Source: Iris pallida (taxonomy: Eukaryota > Streptophyta > Magnoliopsida > Asparagales > Iridaceae). Taken from it: a stretch of DNA of 64,000 bases. Where the stretch lies: positions 39,014,289 to 39,078,288 of the forward strand of contig JANAVB010029819.1 of assembly GCA_029216955.1 (NCBI GenBank), written 5' to 3'. Position 1 is the stretch's first letter; each line of letters starts with the position of its first letter. Below are positions 55,675 through 64,000 of this stretch, piece by piece. The position numbers and the translations under genes are program-made. The notes below the pieces were generated by a model. The model saw only the letters and a program-made list of their open reading frames with translations. It was not told the DNA's origin and made no database searches.

Positions 55675-58600
55675 TTAGACATAATATTTTTTCAAGAATT
55701 TGCTATTAATTGGCATCATGAGCAAATCTCCATTAGGTTTAGATAACCTGTAGGCACCATTGGAGAAGACTATCTCGACTAAATAAGGACCTTCCCATTT
55801 TGCTTGGAATTTGACTTTGCTCTTATGAGTCATCACCATCGGTCTTCGGACGGCTAGAACTAGCTCACCAACTTTGAATACCCTCTCTTTAACTTTACGA
55901 TTGAAAGCTCGAGATATACGGGCTTGATATAACTCGATGTGCTGTTGCGCTTGAAGATGCTTCTCGTCCAGACCTTCAAGTTCTTGAGGTCTCAATCGAT
56001 TATTATTCTCTGTAGTTAGCTCATTAGCAATGGCTATTCTAAGAGACGGGATCTGGATTTCCAATGGAAGAATAGCCTCACATCCGTAAACCAGTGAGAA
56101 TAGAGTAAAACTAGTAGGAGTTCGGACTGTCGTTCGATATATCAATAAACATTCTCCAAGTTTCTCATTCCAATCAAGTTTATTAGAAGAGACGAACTTT
56201 TTGAGAAGTTTAATAATAGTTTTGTTGAAAACTTCCGCTAAACCATTAGCAGCTGGATTATAAGCCGTAGAAGCTATGTTCTGGATTTGATTCTTATCGC
56301 AAAATCGATAAAACGCCTGACTGGCAAATTGTGGCCCATTATCATGGATTATCCTTCGGGGAAATCCGAAACGATAAATAACATGATGTTTGATGAAGCT
56401 AACCAAATTAGACGTTTTTACTTCCACAAAAGGAACTGCTTTCGCCCATTTAGAAAAGTAACCGGTTATAGCAAGGATAAACCGATGTCCCTTGACAGAA
56501 GGAGGATTAATTGGACCAATAATATCCATGCCCCAAGCTTCGAAAGGCCAAGAAGCTGCTGTAGGATGTAAGAATTTAGAGGATTGGTGAATAAAGTTAG
56601 CATGAATCTGGCACGCTTTACACCGTCTGGCATAATCTACAGCCCCTGCTATCATAGACGGTCAATAATAACCTATTCTTCGAATACGGTCTTGTAGTTT
56701 CGGATCCGGTTGATGAGCACCGCAAACACCATCATGAGCTTCATGGAGTGTTTGCTTAGCCTCACTCTCAGAGAGACAACACAGTAAAAGCCCGTCTTAA
56801 GAACGACGATATAATATATGCAAAAAAGAATCGTAGTAGAATCGAAATGATCGTCTTTTGATTGATGCAGCTTCTTTTGGATCATCAGGTAAAATCCCAT
56901 GAACCGCATAATCAATAAATGGACCTCCCCAATCCCTTTGCTGAGAACTTGATTCTGTAATATAACTTTGTTCAATATAAAAATTATTCTTGACACAGAA
57001 TAGATCTCTATCCAACAAAGTAATGGTGTTTTGTCTTCTGATTGGAACAGCTAAGTCTGCAGCTAAACTAGCAAGAGCATCAGCTTCCAAATTTTGAGAA
57101 CGTGGTATGAATTCAATGAAAAACCCTTTGAATGAAAGGACCTATTCGATTACCACTGGATGATAGGGGATGAAGTCAGAATTTCTGACTTCATATGTCC
57201 CTCTGACCTGATTAACAATCAGTTGAGAATCTTCATAAGCTTCCAGGAACTCAATGTCCAATTATTTTGCTACTTGAAGACCAACTAGCAGAGCATTATA
57301 TTCTGTCACATTATTGGAACATGGTTCATTAAGAGAATAACCATGGTATATGACCATTTTATCAGGAGAGACCAAGACGATGCCTACTCTGGAGACAATA
57401 TTGCCTTTAGGTCCAACCCGCGATGCTCCATCAAAGTATAGTTGCCAAATGTCATCCCTCAAAGTCACGTTGCAATCCACAACTTCATCTGGAATGTCCT
57501 CATATAGCTTAGAGATTTCAGGTATAGGGTGAGCTGCTAAGAAATCAGCTAATGCTTGACCCTTCACTAATTTTTGAGGTACGTAGACCATATCATAAGG
57601 ATTAAGCAACATTGCCCAGGTGGCTAACCTGGAGTTAAGAATGCTCGGCTTTCTTATCAATACCTGAATAGGATTTATTCTGGATATGACATGAATAGTT
57701 TGTCCTGACACATAGTTTCGTGTCTTTTGAACATAAAAAACCAAGGCCAGACATTCTTTTTCCACAGGAGTATACCTGTGTTCAGCTCCAACCATCATTC
57801 GACTAAGATAATAAATTGCATGTTCATGACCCTTATCACTGTTCTTTGCAAGAAGAGCACCAAGAGAATGATCTAAGGCTCGAACATATAGCAAAAATGG
57901 TCTTCCTACTACTGGAGGTACCAGAACAAGTGGATTTGTAAGGTATTGTTTGATGTCATTGAATGCTTTTTGACATGCTTCATCACAAACAAATGATACA
58001 CCTTTCTTTAATAAACGAGAGAAAGGTTGATATCTTCCAGAAAGATTGGATATAAATCTCCTGATATAAGCAATGCGACCTTGAAAGCCACGGAGTTCTT
58101 TTAGATTACGTGGAGGATGCATTTCAAGAATTGCTTTAATTTTATCAGGATCAACATGGATACCTTGAGAAGTGATGACAAATCCCAAAAATTTGACACT
58201 AGAAACCCCTAAGAAAAACTTAGTGGGATTCATCTTCAGTTGATGTTGACGCATCAACTCAAATACTGTCTTCAAGTTTTTAATGTGATCATCTTTTAAT
58301 CGACATTTGACAGCAATATCATCCACATAACATTTAACTATTTTTTGTAGATGTTCTTGAAAGATATTGCTCATGGCCCGTTGATACGTAGCACCGCCAT
58401 TTTTTTAGACCAAACGGCATAACCGTATAGCAGTAAACTCCAAGGGGTGTACGGAAAGCGGTATGCTTTTCATCTCCTGGATGCATCTTAATCTGGTTAT
58501 ATCCTGAAAATCCGTCCATGAAAGACATGCGTTCAAAACCACATGTATTTTCTATCATGACATCGGTAATCGAAAGTGGAAATTCGTCTTTTGGACAAGC

Positions 58601-60828
58601 TGCATTAAGATCTCAAAAATCTATGCAAACTCGGACTTTTCTATTCTTCTTCATGACAGGAACAATATTGGCAACCCAGTCTGGGTGTTGTTCTTCATGA
58701 ACAAAGCCACATGTGATCAGCTTTTTGACTTCTGCTTCAATTGCATCCATCATATCTGGTCGAAAATGCCGCTGCTGTTGTTTTACAGGTTTGGTATTAG
58801 GAAGAATATTGAGTTTATGAGTAGCTACTTTAGGATCTAGACCCGGCATATCCTCATAACTCTATGCAAAGATATTAATATATTATTTAATCAGCTTTAT
58901 CAACTCTTTTTTTCATCTTCAGAAAGGTTTTTACTGATGAATATCGGCTTAGACGTAGTTCCGTCTCCAACGTCAATCTGGACAATTTAATCTTCTGTAG
59001 GTGGTTGTTGCAGTTTAAAACGAAGCTCCCATTGAGTATCCATTTGTTGTGCCCAAGGGTTATTTTCAAATGGCTCAGATTCACCATCAGTTTGAACCAT
59101 GTTGACTGAAAAGATGCACTCAGATTCAACATACTGGTTTCCTCCAGAATCTGATGATCGTAAAGAACTGGAAGAAAATTTGTCTTCCTTATCTTCTTTA
59201 TACATGTGGGATGTATCAGATTCAATGAATTGGATTTCTTCAGAATCTGAGGATTGTGAAGAACTGGAAGAAAATTCTTCTTGTATATCTTCATTAAATA
59301 TGTGGAATGGATCGTATCCCAACCCATGACGAGTTTTTTGGTAAAACGGATCACCACATAACGGTAACCGTTTACCTTTGCCTTGATTGAGACCTAGCAT
59401 AGTTTTTAAATCATATCCCATATTCTGGATAATCTTAAGAGATTGTTGACTATATTTGTCAATTCTGATTTTTCCTTTATTCTCTATGAGATCATCTGTC
59501 TCAGTAACATGGATATTTTTAGCCAAGCCAAACATAATTTGGTGCTTGTTTTTCTTATTAGATGGAATCACAAAATAAGATTCTTCGTGACATCTATAAG
59601 TTACACAAGCTTGTGATGATGAGGCTACAGGTAGAAGATAAGGAGAAGATGTTAGGAACCTTTGAGCATTGGGTCCAACATCGACATGAGAAGGAAAAGA
59701 ATTTTCCTTATGATTAATATATAAGGTTTCCTCTGTATTTTTGTCATTTTTATGTTGATGACTTTGATTTTCAGCAGATAAAGTCATTCTTTCAATAAAT
59801 TTGACAGCCATATACTCCAAAAGGAAATCTTCGTTAATATAAGAAAGTAAAGAATGATCAATATTTACATCATTTACAAACTGACTACTACGCTTTGGAT
59901 TGATCATTAACAGATCGTCATCCGTCTTCAGCGTAGACTTGCCAAGGTTAATAATCAGTGGTTCTGGATCATTTGTATGAGAAGTACGTCCCTTGACCTT
60001 GATCATGAGAGGTTGAACTTGGCTCTTGACTGGAATTCTCACAGATTCCTCAGACGAAGCTCGAGTTCTTCCTTTAACCTTAATCATCAAAGGTTCGTCA
60101 TTGACAGGTTGGGGTTGAATTCGACCTTTGAGTTTAATCTTCAAAGGTTGATCTTCCGGAGGATCTTCTAAGACAGATTAATCTTCTACAGGTGATCGAT
60201 CTTCGGCCATATCCGATATCTCTTTCATATGCTCCTATTTATAGAGTATTGAATCAGAGAAATAGGCTTCAACACCCTTAAAAGGATTGATATCTGTGAA
60301 TTTAGTCTTCACAATCCCTTGAGAATCTACATACTTGAAGCATTGGTGGAGAGTTGAAGGCACAATGTTATGCTCATGTATCCACGGTCTTTCGAGAAGG
60401 ATGGTGTAAGATACATCTGAGTTGATGACATAAAAGGTCGCCATAGTTCGAAGATCACCTATTTGAATCTTCAGACGAATCTTCTCCAATGGTTTACTCT
60501 TTCCAGAGTTGAAACTAGCTATTGTTGTACTAGTGTAAGTCAAGTCACTAGTAGGAATCCTCAAGGGTCGTAGCATACTCTGAAGAATAATGCTAATAGA
60601 AGACCCAGGATCAATGTAAATCCTATCAATTTCAGTAGAGTCAATATACCCTGTGTAACACAGAGGCCTGTCATGTCTATTATGCTTCAACAGCATATCT
60701 TCTTGTGTGAAGGTAATGTTAGGAATCAATTCCATCACACTATGATATTGTGGACACGACACCGGTATATTGTCAGGACGCTTGAGTTGAGTTAAGCATG
60801 AATCCACCTGTAGCAAAGCTTCGCTCAA
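55675..60828 (-). pseudogene. Element C pol: protease, G-patch linker, RT, RNase H, aRNH, integrase
   Basis: Protease at 60,828-60,235 (IDPGSSISII, YTILLERPWIHEH). The linker at 60,144-58,987 has repeated MIKVKGRT segments and a G-patch-like IIQNMGYDLKTMLGLNQGKG. RT from about 58,890 carries KLNILPNTKPVKQQQRHFRP, YCYTVMPFGLK and CYVDDIAVK. RNase H carries PFLLYVRALDHSLGALLAK. An archaeal-type RNase H has IWQLYFDGASR, NNVTEYNALLVGLQVAK and DSQLIVNQV. Integrase at 56,655-55,675 is unbroken over 326 codons with GMDIIGPI, IIHDNGPQF and NGLAEVFNKT. In-frame stops at 60,235, about 60,176, 58,985, about 58,612, 57,259 and 56,656, and a frameshift near 58,400, break the polyprotein. The dual RNase H places it in the Tat clade. 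Confidence 0.92.
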
Positions 60829-60831
60829 AGT

Positions 60832-63240
60832 TTATTGACTTTCTTTAGAAAGACGAAGCAACTCAAAAATAGAAAGTCTAGTCGGAGTATTAGCTAATTG
60901 GGCTAGAATATCAAACTTGTAGGGTTTTATCACTACCCTTTGATTTGAAGCAGACTTCAATGGGACGTCAAAGCGTACTGCTTTCTGTTTCCCTTTTTCA
61001 ACTGCTGATGGTTTAGAAGGTCTTGTCTCAGTTGGAATAGAAGATGACTGAGTTGGTAGTGTTTCAGTGACGTCATCTGCTTCTTTGGAAGTTCCCTCAT
61101 AATCTTTGTGGAACTCTTTTCCAGATCTCGTACCGACAAAAGTTTCTTCTTCAGACTCAGGAGAATGAAGTACCATATTGCAGGATTTAGTCTTCTTTCC
61201 CTTAGTCTTCTTCTTGTGAGGATTTTTATGAGGAACTTCAAATCCCAATCCAATGGTAGATTTTTGACCTTGAATTTGTAAAGGAATTTGCATTCCTTTA
61301 TCATAGTTCAAGCCTTCCGCCTTTTGAAAGTCATAGCCCATCTTTTTTATAAGATGGACTGGTTGTTGACTGTACATGTGAGTGGGTAGCGGACTCTCAA
61401 CAAATGATCCAACTGAGGAAGAAGGAACAGAGACCTCTATAGCAACAAGAGTAGGGGCTTCCGAGATAGGAGGAAAAATCCCTACAACAGCTTTCTCATA
61501 AGCAGCAAAAACTTGTTGTGCCCTGTATAAAGAGGCACTATTTATTTCTAACCATTGTCGATGAGTAAGTTTGAGTTTGGTAGGAGGAGCCAAACTTGGA
61601 GGGCATATATTCAAACCCCTTAGTCTATCCTCCAAAGGAATGTCATCCCAAAGATGATCCAAATCATCATGATCTGGAGTAACAACATAAGAAATCATAT
61701 TGCAGGTTTTGATTTTTCGACCTTTCTTGGATTTTGAAGTTTTACTTTCATCTTCTATTTCAGTTACTAATTCAGGGTGTACCCACATGATTTCAGCATT
61801 TTTTAATGTGAGAGACAATAATCCTTCACTTTGCTCTCTAGCTGGCAGAAGATTCACAATCTTCATTGTCGCCTTTGTAATTGGGACAATCCTATCTGGA
61901 ACTTGCTGTGGAGGAAAACCTCCAAATTGAAGAGAAATCATATTAGTTGTGACTGTATGCTCATCGTTGGTTAAAGCAATGGCATTAGCATTTATCAACT
62001 CTTGGATTTTCTTCTTTAAAATATAACAAGCCTTGGTAGGATGATTTATGTATCTATGATAGATACAATACTTGGGATTGTCAGTTAGATTCACCTCATT
62101 AGGTCATTTTGGCTCTGGAATCTGAAGTTTACCACTCTTGATGAGACATTGGAATATCCCTGGGATATCACTGTCATCAAAAGAGTACTCTTCTTTTGGT
62201 TTGGAAGACTCCGGATTATTTGGCATCGTTTTGTGTTTTAAAAGATTAACCACTAGGGTCTCCTTCCCTTTCCCAATGCGATTGCCAGAATTATTACCTG
62301 AAGAGGTTTTCTTTCCTTTGTCTTCTAAGGTAAAGATCATCCCATGTTCACGAGCCAATCTACCATTAGTCTCGGCTGAAACTACTGCTATAAGGTCCAA
62401 TCTATGAATTGAGAGCCAGTAAAGACAGCAATGGTTGGTCGCAGATTCATTTTGTATGTATCAATCAATGCTAAATCTGGCATACGAGAAGGCATCTTTA
62501 AAGTAGCCTGTCAGAAACGTTCAATAAACGTCGGAGTATCCTCCTTTTCTTTTTGTTTAATTTCTATTAAGTAGGACATATTCATGTCCATTCCTCATTC
62601 ATAGAAATGGGAGAGAAACATTGCTTTAAACTCGTCAAAAGACGATATGCAATTGTCGGGTAGACTGCGATACCAGTCATATGCTGAACCCGTCAAACAC
62701 CCTATAAAGACTCGGGGTGAGAAGAGCATTATTCTTTTGCAGATGCAGAGTCATAATATCAAAATAATTGATATATTAACTTGGAGAAGCCTTTCCATCA
62801 AATAACACCATAGACTATGGCTTGAATTTTGGAGGAAAAGACATATCATTCCAATGGGGAGGATAAGGTTACTTGATCCCTAACCTCTGGAGCTGATCTT
62901 TGTGCTTAAGAACCTCAAACTGTGCTTTTAACTCACGTACTGCTTGAATAGCTTCACTAGTTTGAGGAAGCACATTTGACTGAATAGTGGCTGGATGTAC
63001 CGTAACCTCCACCGGAGGTGGTACATCTTCTAGAATGAGAGGATCAGGAGATGCGGAATTTTGATTGATAGCAGGCTCTTGACTAAGATTATTCAAAAGT
63101 ATGTCAACCCCTTGACTATCTTGAGTTTGCGCTGCTACCTGCACAGGTGTTACCACTGCCGACTGAACAGTTTGCTGAGTCATTATTATTTGATGCATAT
63201 TTTGCATCATAGCAAGCATGTCCTTCAGTGATTGTTCCAC
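60832..63240 (-). pseudogene. Element C gag
   Basis: N-terminal part at 63,240-62,869 (MEQSLKDMLAMMQNMHQ). The retrotransposon gag core is readable in one frame at about 62,730-62,510 (GSAYDWYRSLPDNCISSFDE) with stops. 62,400-62,104 and 62,094-60,832 are one frame split by a single TGA. The latter has a Tat-type knuckle-like motif (CIYHRYINHPTKACYILKKK), a G-patch-like LIKKMGYDFQKAEGLNYDKG and a Lys-rich stretch. A TAA at 60,832-60,834 separates it in frame from protease. Whether that stop is natural (suppressed) or a mutation cannot be told from one copy. Confidence 0.85.
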
Positions 63241-63533
63241 TCCTGAGAGACGTTGCTCTGTATTAGAAGTAGACGTCTCTGGTTTTTCTCCGATAATTCA
63301 ACCTCCCTTGAACATATAGAGGGATTGGTGTAGAGGTATGAATCAACGCTATCAGTTTCTGAATCCAAAGACTGGGTACCCCCAGCTTCTGAATCTGAAG
63401 ATTGCAACGGTCTTTGACTATCTTGACCGAGTATGCTGATATACCCCTTCAAAAGTGTCAAGAAGTCGGTTGAACTGTTGTTGGCTAGGAGTCCGGGACG
63501 AATTGCGTCTTGGATGTCGTCCTCTATTGATAT

Positions 63534-64000
63534 CACTACACCACAACAGACAATTTTTGACAGACAAAAACCGTCGTAAATCACGATAAACGACAGTTTT
63601 GATCCGTCAGAGCATCCATCGTTAATAGCACGTCTCAAAATATAAACGACAGTTTTGGACTGTCGTTTCCTAGCTGAAAACAATAACAGTAATTGTCTGG
63701 CAAATAAAAACAACAGACCAAAACTGTCAAATAATCTGTGAATTGGTGGGCCATTTCTTTTTCTTTTCAACAGTTAAGGTCTGTCGTTTTTCTAAAAACT
63801 GAATTCAAAAAAAAATCTCAATTCATCCATATCAAAGTTATATAAGCATGTTCATCATCTTTATAAAACTGAAATACATCTAAAAGCTCTGTACAAAAAG
63901 GTCAATCCCAACGCTAATTCCCTAAAAGATAAGAGGAGAAGCCTTATGGCACATCACAACAAGGTCATCAAAGGGCTAGTATCAGAAGTGACATAAACAG
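63534..64000. mobile_element. Left end of another CACTA-like element
   Basis: CACTACACCACAACAGACAA begins at 63,534 and abruptly ends the gag-side sequence of element C. It is followed by subterminal words ACGACAGTTTTG and CTGTCGTTT in both directions. The other terminus and the TSD partner of TAT (63,531-63,533) lie beyond the window. The subterminal words differ from those of E (TAGCGACGG), so it belongs to another CACTA family. No coding region is visible yet. Confidence 0.65.

Larger units (their letters stand above)
48770..63533 (-). mobile_element. Ty3/gypsy Tat-type element C (minus strand, 5' LTR outside window)
   Basis: From right to left on the minus strand: gag, protease, linker with G-patch, RT, RNase H, archaeal-type RNase H, integrase, post-pol hairpin array, convergent antisense gene (plus strand), polypurine tract and 3' LTR. 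It is closely comparable to B and A. The gag end is cut by a CACTA-like terminus at 63,534, so the primer-binding site and 5' LTR are not visible. The left border of the LTR is approximate, so no TSD can be given. Confidence 0.9.

Noticed and set aside
63225..63770. 181-codon minus-strand ORF at the right end
   Set aside because: It fuses the CACTA terminus (from 63,534) with gag-side sequence of element C across an insertion border.

Overview
The window is plant nuclear DNA, probably from a eudicot (AT-rich, plant-type introns, tRNA-iMet-primed Ty1/copia elements, Tat-type Ty3/gypsy elements, CACTA transposons). I found no host gene and no tRNA or rRNA gene. Essentially all of it is a stack of transposable elements inserted into one another, resolved from LTR ends, target-site duplications (TSDs), primer-binding sites and interrupted reading frames.

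Layout. The base layer is Ty3/gypsy element B (plus strand; protease to integrase at 31,977-33,348 and 42,231-45,844, antisense gene at 46,524-47,419, 3' LTR from 47,807). Related element A (plus strand) appears to sit inside B. Its integrase end is at 1,795-1,945, its antisense gene runs in pieces from 8,167 to 30,715, and its 3' LTR is 31,118-31,976. A is itself interrupted by an LTR-type insertion (1-1,794), by a solo LTR (2,683-7,721, TSD ATCAC) that holds a second solo-LTR-like insertion (4,771-7,711, TSD ATGGC), by a small CACTA element (8,832-9,466), and by Ty1/copia element D (10,643-28,179, TSD TTAAA). D carries a 9.7-kb CACTA element E (16,512-26,213, TSD TTC) with transposase and TNPA-like genes. 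B is split by SIRE-like copia element F (33,349-42,230), which has an intact env-like third ORF. Element C (minus strand, about 48,770 to 63,533), a third Tat-type gypsy, seems to lie in B's 3' LTR and is cut at its gag end by another CACTA-like terminus (63,534-64,000).

How the parts work together. A, B and C share one plan: gag-PR-RT-RNH-aRNH-IN in sense, then a convergent antisense gene with its own TATA box, a short basic first exon, a repeat-filled first intron and its own poly(A) signal, then the LTR. In A and C the antisense protein looks like a plant mobile domain (PMD) protein with a basic stretch and a coiled-coil C-terminus. In B it is short and different.

The most striking signal lies between the end of pol and the end of the antisense gene in all three elements: arrays of short hairpins with a nearly invariant loop (TGTCCATATTACCTC and variants) on stems whose sequence differs between copies but stays self-complementary. 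This covariation pattern points to selection on RNA structure. A second hairpin class in A and B shows the same behaviour. Each element also has its own short word (ATGCGGC in A, CCATACGC/ATGCGCC in B, AGCGTAAA in C), repeated both in the antisense gene's first intron and in the LTR, often as palindromes.
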